In this document: positions 8,570 through 16,414 of the stretch, in pieces
How positions within the stretch are numbered: position 1 is the stretch's first letter
How the letters are laid out: each line of letters starts with the position of its first letter
The notes under the pieces: model-generated
Told to the model about the DNA's origin: nothing
Seen by the model: the letters and a program-made list of their open reading frames with translations, nothing else
Databases searched by the model: none
Made by a program: the position numbers and the translations under genes
NCBI RefSeq assembly: GCF_014397005.1
Contig: NZ_JACGWS010000001.1
Span: forward strand, 434,001 to 498,000
Direction: 5' to 3'
Source of the DNA: Kordia aestuariivivens
GTDB lineage: Bacteria > Bacteroidota > Bacteroidia > Flavobacteriales > Flavobacteriaceae
Length of the DNA: 64,000 nucleotides

Positions 8570-9085
8570 TTACTTTTTAAATTTTATTTGTTTCCGATCT
8601 AATGGAAAATTCACCGTAAGTTGTATGGAACCTTTATCAATTGGTTGAAAATCTTTATTGCTTAAAATGACTTGTGGATTTACGGTTAGTTTAAACTTTT
8701 CCCCGCCAATTCCGATGATAGGAACATATCGTATGGATGTTTGTGAAAAGTCAGTATACATTATTAATTCAGATCCAATTACAATAAATTGATAGTATAT
8801 AAAACCGTTAATTTTTGGTCCAATAGTGAAGTTTCTTGTATTAAGTCCAATGTCTGTTCCAATTCCGTAAGCGAAGCCGCCGCCATGTCTTCCACCATAA
8901 TTTGTTTTGTTAATTCCGATAGAAAGTAAGTGAAAATTTCTATTGTTTGGTTTTCCAAAACTGTAACTATACCCTGTTTCAATGTTTGTGGATGTATAAA
9001 AATGATCATCACGATTTTCTTGGCTATAACTTATCATGATACATAAAAATGATGCGAGTACTACGAATATATGATTGGGTTTCAT
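8570..9085 (-). CDS. Exported protein, probable small beta-barrel
   Basis: A 171-residue protein with a clear signal peptide (cleavage expected after SYSQ, near residue 22). The mature part alternates hydrophobic and polar residues in short strands with glycine-rich turns (YGGRHGGGFAYGIGTDIGLN) and ends in a basic tail, which suggests a small outer-membrane or periplasmic beta-structured protein. I do not recognise a named family. It is transcribed in the same direction as the arylsulfotransferase-like gene but 116 bp separate them. Confidence 0.7.
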   Translation of the reverse strand: MKPNHIFVVLASFLCIMISYSQENRDDHFYTSTNIETGYSYSFGKPNNRNFHLLSIGINKTNYGGRHGGGFAYGIGTDIGLNTRNFTIGPKINGFIYYQFIVIGSELIMYTDFSQTSIRYVPIIGIGGEKFKLTVNPQVILSNKDFQPIDKGSIQLTVNFPLDRKQIKFKK

Positions 9086-9250
9086 GGTATGATCGGTTTT
9101 TACAACTAACGTGTAGGTGATATAATCTAGTATGTGGTTCTATAAAAGTTTTAAAAAGTGTGTGCGAAATTATTTCAATGATTCTCCGTTTTATAACCTA
9201 GAATATTTATTTTAGCCAATAAGTCATTTTTTATCAATTAATATCATGCA

Positions 9251-10030
9251 TTGCTACTGCACGAATTCCTTAAATTTTTGCTATTGTTACTAAACCTTTT
9301 TCAAGGATTTTTTTATAAAACATTGCGTATGCATCGTTTTGTGTTGTCTGCGGATCAATTTTCCGAAAGGCAGCGTGCTATTGTTGCGGAAGAAATTTCT
9401 TTTTATAACAAACTAACGCCAAAAGAGCAACGTGTTTTTGAACACAGAGTCTTGCGATTCATTCGCTATCATACGTTTGTAGGTCGTGAAGAATTGTTAG
9501 TAACCGAACGTATGGAATTGCTAATTTCGGCAACAGCCATTATGATTACGTTTGGATTTAATCGGTATTTATTATCGAAATTTGAGACAATTTTGGTGTA
9601 TCCAGAACATTATTTTTCAAACATTACACAAGAATATCACAAAGGAGAAGCGAATCCGAGTTATAAAACCATTGTTTTTTCGTGGGAAGATTTTCAGGAA
9701 GGAATCAAGGTTGAAGATGATAATCTCAATTTAGGAATTCATGAACTTACGCACGCGCTGCATTTTAGTTTTTTGACAGAACGCAGTTATAGTGCTTCAC
9801 AGTTTTTAAAACATTACAAATTATTATTGCTTTCGCTCCGAAATAAAGATGCTCAAAAACGCTTGATAGAAATGGAATATCTTCGTGAATATGCATTTGA
9901 AAATCAATATGAATTTTTATCCGTTTTGATCGAACATTTCTTTGAGACACCTGAGGAATTCAGATCAAAACTGCCAACTATTTACCATCGGGTGAAACTG
10001 ATGTTAAATATGGATGTGGCTGGCTTTTAA
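9251..10030 (+). CDS. MtfA-like zinc-dependent peptidase (M90 family)
   Basis: A 259-residue metallopeptidase homologue. The zinc motif HELTH is at residues 164-168, preceded by VFSWEDFQEGI and LNLGIHE, a segment typical of the MtfA/DgsA anti-repressor family; the conserved region starts near RFVLSADQF. The TTG start at 9251 includes a hydrophobic N-terminal anchor (KFLLLLLNLF) like those of Bacteroidota homologues; the first in-frame ATG is 9329 and would drop it, so the start is uncertain. In enterobacteria MtfA acts on the glucose regulator Mlc; the Bacteroidota target is unknown. Its last 4 bp overlap the convergent kinase gene. Confidence 0.82.
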   Translation: MLLHEFLKFLLLLLNLFQGFFYKTLRMHRFVLSADQFSERQRAIVAEEISFYNKLTPKEQRVFEHRVLRFIRYHTFVGREELLVTERMELLISATAIMITFGFNRYLLSKFETILVYPEHYFSNITQEYHKGEANPSYKTIVFSWEDFQEGIKVEDDNLNLGIHELTHALHFSFLTERSYSASQFLKHYKLLLLSLRNKDAQKRLIEMEYLREYAFENQYEFLSVLIEHFFETPEEFRSKLPTIYHRVKLMLNMDVAGF

Positions 10031-10689
10031 AGTTGAATCAGCGGGACTCTAAGGCAACTTTGTGTGCCAAGTGCTATTCCTGTGTCATTTTTCAATGTTC
10101 GCACATCTAGAAGCTTCTTTTTATAAGTATCTCCATTAATGATTTTTAGTCGCTCGTTGATATTTTCTAGTGAAATCCCCGAGCCTTCGTTGAGTTCTTT
10201 TTTTGTTTTTGTAATGCCATCGCCGTTATCCGTAATGCAAACGTATAGCATTTCTTTTTCTATCGTAATCTTGATACATAATTCACCTTCTCCAGTACAT
10301 TTTTTACCTTTTAATCCATGTAAAATTGCATTTTCAATGAGCGGTTGAAAAATAAGCGGCGGCACTTTTGTGTATTGCAAATCATCTTCTAAAAGCGGAT
10401 CAATTTCAATTGTGTATGAAAAGCCTTTGTCAAAAAGATCTTTTTGCAATTCGATGTACAATCTTGAAATTTCAATTTCATCTTGCAGTTCAATCATTTT
10501 GCGCTTTGTTGATTTTTGAACCAATCGGTACAAATGTGAAAGTCTATTTAGCCAGTTTATAGACTGAGTTACATTTCCTTTGGTCATGGCGTTACAGATA
10601 CTTTGAATTGCATTATTAATAAAATGCGGATTCATTTGAGAGTTCAATAGATCGTATCGTAACGATAATTCATTTAATGTCATGTGCAA
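10027..10689 (-). CDS. Sensorless LytS/YehU-type histidine kinase
   Basis: A 220-residue kinase core of the His_kinase (LytS) family. His22 lies in the motif SQMNPHFINNAIQS, followed by the N box FQPLIENAILHG, the G box ITDNGDG and the lid GSGISLENINERL. Normal relatives carry membrane or sensor domains before this point; here nothing precedes it, and no coding sequence continues upstream, so it is a stand-alone cytosolic kinase. No LytTR response regulator lies nearby, so its partner is elsewhere. ATG 10683 (two codons in) is an alternative start. The 400 bp upstream hold several inverted repeats. Confidence 0.85.
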   Translation of the reverse strand: MHMTLNELSLRYDLLNSQMNPHFINNAIQSICNAMTKGNVTQSINWLNRLSHLYRLVQKSTKRKMIELQDEIEISRLYIELQKDLFDKGFSYTIEIDPLLEDDLQYTKVPPLIFQPLIENAILHGLKGKKCTGEGELCIKITIEKEMLYVCITDNGDGITKTKKELNEGSGISLENINERLKIINGDTYKKKLLDVRTLKNDTGIALGTQSCLRVPLIQL

Positions 10690-11094
10690 TACATTTTTTA
10701 AGTTTATAATTAATGATGCTGGCTTTTAGGGTTTGTTATATAGGTGTTTGTAAATGTAACATCGTTACAGAGGATAATCAAACAGTTGTTGTAGGCTTTC
10801 CGTGAAAAGCGTGTTCTACATTCACGGAAAGTAGAAACCTATTTTTTGAGTTAAATTATTGATTTTTAACGATTTAATGACATTCTTGTGCATGTTGCAG
10901 TATGATCGTTAAAATTCACGAATTGCAGTGTTTTTCCGTGAAAATACAGTTGAAATACATGAAATTAAAGTTAGTTTTTACACTAAACTTGACTAGAAAA
11001 AGTCTATTTGAAGTTTTTAGTCTAAAAAAATGAGCACAAAAAAAGCAGTATTTTATCAATACTGCCTTTCGTTTTTTGTATAAAATGATGTTTC
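10690..11094. other. Structured non-coding region upstream of the kinase gene
   Basis: 405 bp with no convincing reading frame. It contains an 11-bp perfect inverted repeat CTTTCCGTGAA/TTCACGGAAAG (10796-10806 and 10821-10831), a related pair TTCACG/CGTGAA (10915-10920 and 10937-10942), a 10-bp pair TTTTAACGAT/ATCGTTAAAA (10864-10873 and 10905-10914), and the rpe terminator at its right end. It could be a control region, a long 5' leader or a small RNA gene. Confidence 0.5.
11038..11065 (-). terminator. Rho-independent terminator of rpe
   Basis: On the minus strand an 8-bp stem GCAGTATT/AATACTGC (11045-11052 with 11058-11065, 5-nt loop) is followed by a run of T's (A's at 11038-11044 on the plus strand), about 30 bp after the rpe stop. 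Confidence 0.85.
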
Positions 11095-11754
11095 TTAAGA
11101 AACGATTTTCTTCAAATTTGCAATCGTTGCGGTTGGGTTTTCAGACTTAAATACAAAACTTCCTGCCACTAACACATCTGCGCCAGCATCAATCAAATCT
11201 TTTGCATTTTGGTCGTTTACGCCGCCATCAATTTCAATCTCAGTTGCCGCACCTTTTTCGGTAATCAACGCTTTTAAGTTTCTAACCTTATCGTATGTGT
11301 TTTCTATAAACGATTGTCCACCAAATCCAGGATTCACACTCATAATACACACCAAGTCAATATCTTTAATAACGTCTTCTAAGAGATTTATATTAGTATG
11401 TGGATTCAAGGCTACTCCAGCTTTCATTCCAGCAGCTTTGATCGCTTGTAGCGTTCTGTGTAAATGTGGACACGCTTCGTAATGAACCGTCAATACATTT
11501 GCACCTAAATCAGCAAACGTTTGAATATACCGATCCGGATCAACGATCATTAAATGCACATCAATCGTTTTGGTAGCATGTTTGCTAATTGCTTTTAAAA
11601 CTGGCATTCCAAAAGAAATATTCGGAACAAAAACGCCGTCCATAATATCAATATGAAACCAATCGGCTTCACTGTGATTGACCATTTCAATATCGCGTTG
11701 TAAATTGGCAAAATCTGCGGCTAGGATAGAAGGCGCAATTCGTTTTGTAGACAT
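11095..11754 (-). CDS. rpe: Ribulose-phosphate 3-epimerase
   Basis: Interconverts ribulose 5-phosphate and xylulose 5-phosphate in the pentose phosphate pathway; a 219-residue TIM barrel, normal family length. Key segments: APSILAADFANL at the start, the first metal His in DIMDGVFVPN/HIDIMDG, VHLMI with the second His, MSVNPGFGGQSF in the middle, and EIDGGVNDQNAKDLIDAGADVLVAGS near the end. The frame is open to 11832, but that extension contains a hairpin at 11799-11822, so ATG 11754 (MSTKRIAPS) is the start. It lies downstream of and in line with the sigma factor gene. Confidence 0.97.
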   Translation of the reverse strand: MSTKRIAPSILAADFANLQRDIEMVNHSEADWFHIDIMDGVFVPNISFGMPVLKAISKHATKTIDVHLMIVDPDRYIQTFADLGANVLTVHYEACPHLHRTLQAIKAAGMKAGVALNPHTNINLLEDVIKDIDLVCIMSVNPGFGGQSFIENTYDKVRNLKALITEKGAATEIEIDGGVNDQNAKDLIDAGADVLVAGSFVFKSENPTATIANLKKIVS

Positions 11755-11798
11755 AATTTGTAGTGTATTGTTGTTCGCACAAAAGTAGTATAAAATAA

Positions 11799-11822
11799 AC
11801 GCTCTCGCAAAAGCGAGAGCGT
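11799..11822 (-). terminator. Hairpin between rpoD and rpe, probable terminator of rpoD
   Basis: A 10-bp perfect GC-rich stem ACGCTCTCGC/GCGAGAGCGT (11799-11808 and 11813-11822) with a 4-nt loop. On the minus strand it comes 66 bp after the rpoD stop and is followed by a T-rich tract, though not a pure T-run, so attenuation or mRNA stabilisation is also possible. Confidence 0.6.
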
Positions 11823-11887
11823 CATTCATCAATCAAAAAACGAACAGTTATGTTATAAAAACTAAACTGCTGTGCGGTTTTAGGAAT

Positions 11888-12751
11888 TTATCCTAAATAT
11901 GTTTTTAGTATTTTACTACGTGAAGTGTGTTTCAAACGACGAATCGCTTTTTCTTTAATCTGACGTACACGCTCACGAGTTAAGTCGAAAGTTTCACCAA
12001 TTTCTTCCAAAGTCATTGGATGTTGGTTTCCTAATCCGAAATACAAACGAATTACGTCTGCTTCTCTTGGTGTTAACGTCTCTAATGCACGCTCAATCTC
12101 TGTTTTTAAAGACTCATGTAATAACTCTTTATCAGGATTTGGCGATTCACCAGAATTTAATACATCATATAAATTAGAATCTTCTCCTTCTACAAGCGGC
12201 GCATCCATTGATACGTGACGCCCAGAATTTTTCATAGATTCCTTTACATCATTCACGGTCATGTCTAATTCTTTTGCAATTTCTTCTGCAGAAGGAATAC
12301 GCTCATGACTTTGTTCTAAATATGCGAAGGTTTTATTAATCTTGTTAATAGAACCAATTTTGTTTAATGGTAATCGAACAATACGAGATTGTTCTGCTAA
12401 TGCTTGAAGGATAGATTGTCTAATCCACCATACGGCATACGAAATAAATTTAAAACCACGTGTTTCATCGAAACGTTGTGCAGCTTTAATAAGACCCAAA
12501 TTCCCTTCATTAATTAAATCAGGAAGTGTTAATCCTTGATTTTGATACTGTTTTGCAACCGAAACTACGAAACGAAGGTTAGCTTTTGTTAATTTTTCTA
12601 GCGCTATTTGATCGCCAGCTTTAATTCTCTGTGCTAATTCAACTTCTTCGTCTGCTGTAATAAGGTCAACTTTACCGATTTCTTGAAGATATTTGTCTAA
12701 GGATGCAGTTTCCCTGTTGGTAACCTGCTTGGTAATTTTAAGTTGTCTCAT
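11888..12751 (-). CDS. rpoD: Primary RNA polymerase sigma factor (sigma-70/SigA)
   Basis: The housekeeping sigma factor of Bacteroidota, 287 residues and lacking the long region 1.1 of proteobacterial RpoD. Region 1.2 [25 protein letters not shown], region 2 ([44 protein letters not shown]), region 3 and region 4 ([14 protein letters not shown], then [27 protein letters not shown]) are all present. In this phylum it reads promoters of the type TTG-N~19-TAnnTTTG. Spacing of about 135 bp separates it from queE upstream. Conserved throughout and evidently intact. Confidence 0.96.
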   Translation of the reverse strand: MRQLKITKQVTNRETASLDKYLQEIGKVDLITADEEVELAQRIKAGDQIALEKLTKANLRFVVSVAKQYQNQGLTLPDLINEGNLGLIKAAQRFDETRGFKFISYAVWWIRQSILQALAEQSRIVRLPLNKIGSINKINKTFAYLEQSHERIPSAEEIAKELDMTVNDVKESMKNSGRHVSMDAPLVEGEDSNLYDVLNSGESPNPDKELLHESLKTEIERALETLTPREADVIRLYFGLGNQHPMTLEEIGETFDLTRERVRQIKEKAIRRLKHTSRSKILKTYLG

Positions 12752-12886
12752 GTAATTTACTTGGGATTTTAATCATTGTGCTTACGCTCTTGGTTATACG
12801 TATGAAGTCATAAAAATGTTACAGAAGTTTCAGTATTATTTTAAATAAAACTAATAAAATAGTGTAATTAATTCATAATTAATGAA

Positions 12887-13648
12887 TTAAACGCCTCTTT
12901 TATCACCATAAATATGCACGTGCAAACGATCTGTATAATTAAATTGATGCTTTTTGCAGATTTCAATGAGCCATTGTTGCTTTTTTTGTAATGCTTCCGG
13001 ATTGGTTCCTTCGGGCATTAAATATACCTTTCGATTCGGAATTTTGTAGGTTGCGCAAATTTCTAACACTTCCGTGAGATCGTTCTCGGAGGTAATTACA
13101 AACTTAAAAACAGCTTTATCATTCGTGGAAAAGTAGTTATAGGCTTCTGGTTTTTCGCGAAGTTTTTTAGGATTGTTAGAGTTTGCCAATTTGGGCGATA
13201 CATTATATTGATCGATCAATGCTTCAAATCGAGCGTCAGGAACTAGAGTTCCGTTGGTTTCAATCTCAAAAAAATAATCGTCAGCTTTCGTATTGAAAAA
13301 TTCCATTAAATCTGATAATTCTTCGAGTTGCATCATCGGTTCACCGCCAGTTAAGACAATATTTTTGCAACCACTTGCGGCAACTTCATCGTATATTTCT
13401 TCCAGCGTAAGCGAAATAATCATTTCCTCCATCTTAAACTTTTTATACGACGGATCAGTATCTTTTACATGTGCAAAACGCGTTTTCTCCCAATTCCATG
13501 TATAATCGGTATCACACCAAATACAGTGTAAATTGCAAAGTGACGTTCGGATAAACACACTTGGTTGCCCAATATTTTTTCCTTCTCCTTGTATGGAATG
13601 AAAAATTTCAGGTTTCCCGTCAAGATTTGCAATTTTTAATGTAGTCAT
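12887..13648 (-). CDS. queE: 7-carboxy-7-deazaguanine synthase (radical SAM)
   Basis: Radical SAM enzyme of queuosine (7-deazaguanine) biosynthesis: converts 6-carboxytetrahydropterin to 7-carboxy-7-deazaguanine. The 253-residue protein begins with IFHSIQGEGKNIGQPSVFIR, and the cluster motif CxxxCxxC is Cys38, Cys42, Cys45 (CNLHCIWCDTDYTW). NIVLTGGEPMMQ is the SAM-binding GGEP motif. ATG 13648 is chosen; an upstream in-frame ATG at 13675 would only add nine residues. No other queuosine genes lie in this window. Confidence 0.95.
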   Translation of the reverse strand: MTTLKIANLDGKPEIFHSIQGEGKNIGQPSVFIRTSLCNLHCIWCDTDYTWNWEKTRFAHVKDTDPSYKKFKMEEMIISLTLEEIYDEVAASGCKNIVLTGGEPMMQLEELSDLMEFFNTKADDYFFEIETNGTLVPDARFEALIDQYNVSPKLANSNNPKKLREKPEAYNYFSTNDKAVFKFVITSENDLTEVLEICATYKIPNRKVYLMPEGTNPEALQKKQQWLIEICKKHQFNYTDRLHVHIYGDKRGV

Positions 13649-13805
13649 AAATTGTACGTGTAAAACAGGTAACAAAATTAAAGTATTAAAACTATAGACA
13701 CAACACCTAAAGCAGATAGTTACTAAAAGTCTGAATTGTTAAATAAAACGTAATTTTTTTTCAATTTTAGATTGAGTTTCCTACATTCACAACAAATAAA
13801 AATTA

Positions 13806-14921
13806 ATGGGTTCCAATTTTTTTAATTTTTTATTGATTGCTGGCGCGATTCAAGGATTTATCTTTAATAGCGTGACATTGTTATCGAAAAAAAAAGTAGA
13901 TAAGGTTATTATCTTTTTAAATTTAACCGTCTTCTTTTTATCGTTAAACAATTTGCAAGCATGGTTAATTGCTAAAGAATTTCGATTTGACATCTTCTTT
14001 TTAAGACAATTTCTCGTGCCTTGGTATATGTTTATTATGCCAATGTTCTATATGTTTTTGATTCATTACTTAAAAATTCAAGATAAAGTAAAAGGTTTTT
14101 TAACGTTTGCGATTGTACTTTTTGTGATTGAATTAATTTCGCGTACAATTCTTATTATGAATACTACCGAAGCAGAAGTGTCATTGATAAAAAGTTATAC
14201 TTCTATTGAAGAAATTGTAAACGCAGGATTTTCTATATTTCTATTTTATAAATGTCTTGAGATTGTCTTCAAAAAGGGAAAATTACTCGATTTCATTGTA
14301 AGCTACGACGATATAAAATGGTTGAAACTGTTTTTAATCTTAGGCGGATTTGTACTAAGTTTTTGGATTTTAGCCATTGTGTTAAATAACTTTTTTGATG
14401 ATTTCCGCGTCTATTATCCGTTGCGTTTGGCGACTTCCATATTGTTATATTGGATTGGTTATCAAGGATTTTTTAGATATACATTGGTGCATGATCGAAT
14501 TTTGCTACGCGGAAAATTAGCGGAGTTAAAACCAGAAACTGCTCAAAAACCAGTGCAGCAAACTGAAAATGGCTTGTCTGAGAAACATCAACAAGAATTT
14601 GAGAGTATTGCAAATTATATCATTGCTGAACAACGGTTTTTAGATGCGAAATTGGGCTTGGATCAATTGTCTGACGAATTGGAAATCAGCGCAGGACATT
14701 TATCAAAACTGATCAATACATATAGCGAATACAACTTTTCTGATTACATTAATTCGTTGCGTGTTTCGCAAGCAAAAGCGCTATTAAAAGATGACGATTT
14801 TGACAATTATACCATTGTCGCCATTGGTTTAGAATGTGGATTTAATTCGCGATCAACCTTTTACACAGCGTTCAAAAAGTTCACCGATTTAACACCTTCA
14901 GAATATCGGAAAGCAAACTAA
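13806..14921 (+). CDS. Membrane-embedded AraC-family transcriptional regulator
   Basis: A 371-residue regulator. The first ~235 residues hold about seven hydrophobic segments (for example FLLIAGAIQGFIFNSV, FIMPMFYMFLIHYL, FLTFAIVLFVIELI), and the last ~105 residues are an AraC/XylS DNA-binding domain with two HTH units (LDQLSDELEISAGHLSKLINTY and YTIVAIGLECGFNSRSTFYTAFKKFTDLTPSEYR). Such 7TM-AraC proteins are common in flavobacteria and presumably sense an envelope or lipid signal; the ligand is unknown. Two 37-bp dyads downstream (14923-14959, 15160-15196) may relate to a former 3' end or to its control. Confidence 0.9.
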   Translation: MGSNFFNFLLIAGAIQGFIFNSVTLLSKKKVDKVIIFLNLTVFFLSLNNLQAWLIAKEFRFDIFFLRQFLVPWYMFIMPMFYMFLIHYLKIQDKVKGFLTFAIVLFVIELISRTILIMNTTEAEVSLIKSYTSIEEIVNAGFSIFLFYKCLEIVFKKGKLLDFIVSYDDIKWLKLFLILGGFVLSFWILAIVLNNFFDDFRVYYPLRLATSILLYWIGYQGFFRYTLVHDRILLRGKLAELKPETAQKPVQQTENGLSEKHQQEFESIANYIIAEQRFLDAKLGLDQLSDELEISAGHLSKLINTYSEYNFSDYINSLRVSQAKALLKDDDFDNYTIVAIGLECGFNSRSTFYTAFKKFTDLTPSEYRKAN

Positions 14922-14922
14922 T

Positions 14923-14959
14923 ATGTCCTGAATTTTCATCCGAATAAGATTTCGGACAT
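14923..14959. repeat. Imperfect dyad element, copy 1
   Basis: A 37-bp element with arms ATGTCCTGAA and TTCGGACAT around a central part, beginning two bases after the AraC stop. A diverged copy of the same length lies at 15160-15196. Both share the block AAGATTTCGGA. Confidence 0.5.
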
Positions 14960-15159
14960 TCAAAAAACTGCATGCTAACTTAAATTTTCTGCATCAATTT
15001 TCTTTCATATATCAGTCAAGCTGAAAGCAATCGTGCTTTAAGTCAATTTTTCTTGAATCATTCGTGTTTCTTGCTAGTTTGAAAACTTTTTGATGTTTAG
15101 TTTTAGGTTGAAACATCACGTATCGAATTGTAGTTTCATCAAAAAAGAACCAACTAAAT

Positions 15160-15196
15160 ACGTCCGAATTTTTCCATTAGGCAAGATTTCGGATGT
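15160..15196. repeat. Imperfect dyad element, copy 2
   Basis: 37 bp, arms ACGTCCGAA (15160-15168) and TTCGGATGT (15188-15196), 8 of 9 bases pairing. It lies 55 bp before the lipoprotein start at 15252. The rest of the 330-bp gap from 14922 to 15251 shows nothing else I can assign. Confidence 0.5.
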
Positions 15197-15251
15197 TGAA
15201 CTTCTAAATCACGGTTACATTCGTTTCATATTAATTTTAAAACCGATTATT

Positions 15252-15629
15252 ATGAAAACACTCAAAAAACAATCTCGATTTTTTAGTATGCTACTAATTT
15301 TATTGATGCTTTTTCAAAGTTGCCAAGTATACAAAACGAAGTCTTCCACAATCGATGAAGCAGTTGCAAGCAAGCATAGAGTAAAAATACATACCAAATC
15401 TGGAGGTAAAATAAAGTATAAGAAAATTTTCAAGGAAGATGGAGTTTATTATGGACTTAAGCGAAGTGATACGTTGCAAGTTAATATTTCAGATATTGAT
15501 AGAATTCGTTTAAAAAATAGAACATTATCTACGATTTACACGGTTCTACTTTCCTCGATTGCAAGCTTTCTCATCATCGGATTTATTCAGTTTAGTCAAA
15601 GTGGTCTTTCTATAAATATTGGTGGATAG
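15252..15629 (+). CDS. Small lipoprotein of unknown function
   Basis: A 125-residue protein starting at ATG 15252 with a signal sequence and lipobox (LMLFQSC, Cys near residue 23). A short soluble part with a GGKIKYKKIFKEDGVYYGL block follows, resembling the YgdI/YgdR-like fold of small lipoproteins (weak impression), and a hydrophobic helix near the C-terminus (TVLLSSIASFLIIGFI) could be a second membrane segment. The frame is open upstream to 15090 but that part overlaps a dyad element and lacks any protein-like character. No family recognised. Confidence 0.7.
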   Translation: MKTLKKQSRFFSMLLILLMLFQSCQVYKTKSSTIDEAVASKHRVKIHTKSGGKIKYKKIFKEDGVYYGLKRSDTLQVNISDIDRIRLKNRTLSTIYTVLLSSIASFLIIGFIQFSQSGLSINIGG

Positions 15630-15719
15630 CAGATTTTTGCTTCTATCTATTTAGTATAAAAAATAATTGGCAATCAATAAAATCATCTTGATTTATCGTA
15701 TTAAGTGATATTTCAGATA

Positions 15720-15753
15720 TCAGTATAATACTGACGTATACTAGTTTTAGTAT
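15720..15753. promoter_or_regulatory. Two adjacent AGTAT/ATACT dyads, candidate operator
   Basis: TCAGTAT-A-ATACTGA (15720-15734) is a perfect 15-bp dyad, followed by ATACTA-GTTT-TAGTAT (15738-15753). They lie 25-58 bp upstream of the gene starting at 15778. The two share the AGTAT half-site, which suggests a protein-binding region. Confidence 0.45.
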
Positions 15754-15777
15754 CTATTAACATTAAAATTATTTATT

Positions 15778-16287
15778 ATGAAAAAATATATTATTATAGT
15801 ATGCATGGTCGTACCAATGTTTATATTCTCACAAGAAAAGAATGGGTTAAACTTTAGATCAATAGCTATCAATCCATTATCTGTCACCAATGCAGGTTTG
15901 GCTATCAATGCAGATTTAAGTTTTATGAATTCTAAAAACATTTATACACTATCGGGTTATGCAGGAACGGAACTTACATTTCCATTTGATAATAAAACTT
16001 CAGAAGATTCTTTTCAAGATTATAGCTTATTGTGGGGACGAGAAGTGAAAATAGAAAATTGGTTGCGATTAGAAGGACACGCAGGATTAGGATATTTTTT
16101 ATTTAAAACGGAACATTTTAATGATGAAATTGAAGATGAAAAGAAAACGACGATAGGAGTTCCATTACTATCTAAATTAAAATTTATGTTGGGAAATCAT
16201 TTTTCAATAGGAATTCAATTTCGAGCAAATATAAATTCAGCAAAAATTGTTAGAGGCGGCGGAATTTTTTTTCAATATGATATTTGA
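15778..16287 (+). CDS. Exported protein, probable small outer-membrane barrel
   Basis: A 169-residue protein with a signal peptide (MKKYIIIVCMVVPMFIFSQ, cleavage after the Q-ending motif usual in flavobacteria). The mature chain is made of alternating beta-strand-like segments (LGYFLFKTEHF, LKFMLGNHFSIGIQFRANI) and ends with an aromatic-terminated strand GIFFQYDI, as in outer-membrane beta-barrels. No named family recognised. A candidate operator with two dyads precedes it and a bidirectional terminator follows. Confidence 0.72.
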   Translation: MKKYIIIVCMVVPMFIFSQEKNGLNFRSIAINPLSVTNAGLAINADLSFMNSKNIYTLSGYAGTELTFPFDNKTSEDSFQDYSLLWGREVKIENWLRLEGHAGLGYFLFKTEHFNDEIEDEKKTTIGVPLLSKLKFMLGNHFSIGIQFRANINSAKIVRGGGIFFQYDI

Positions 16288-16365
16288 AAAATATACAGTA
16301 ACGCTTTTAGCTTTTCTAGTCAATCTAGCTCATTAGCTCTAACAGACGAGACAAAATTTCAACAA

Positions 16366-16396
16366 AAAAAACGCCTCGAATTTCGAGGCGTTTTTT
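16366..16396. terminator. Bidirectional rho-independent terminator
   Basis: Inverted repeat AAAAAACGCCTCGAA / TTCGAGGCGTTTTTT with T-runs on both strands, placed between the exported-protein gene (plus strand) and the 3' end of pnp (minus strand). Confidence 0.9.
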
Positions 16397-16414
16397 ACTA
16401 TATGTGAGAAAAGA

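Noticed and set aside
11755-11832. N-terminal extension of the rpe frame to 11832
   Set aside because: It lacks homology and contains a 10-bp perfect hairpin at 11799-11822; the family start is MSTKRIAPS at 11754.
15090-15251. N-terminal extension of the lipoprotein at 15252
   Set aside because: The extension would place the signal sequence internally and runs through a dyad repeat.
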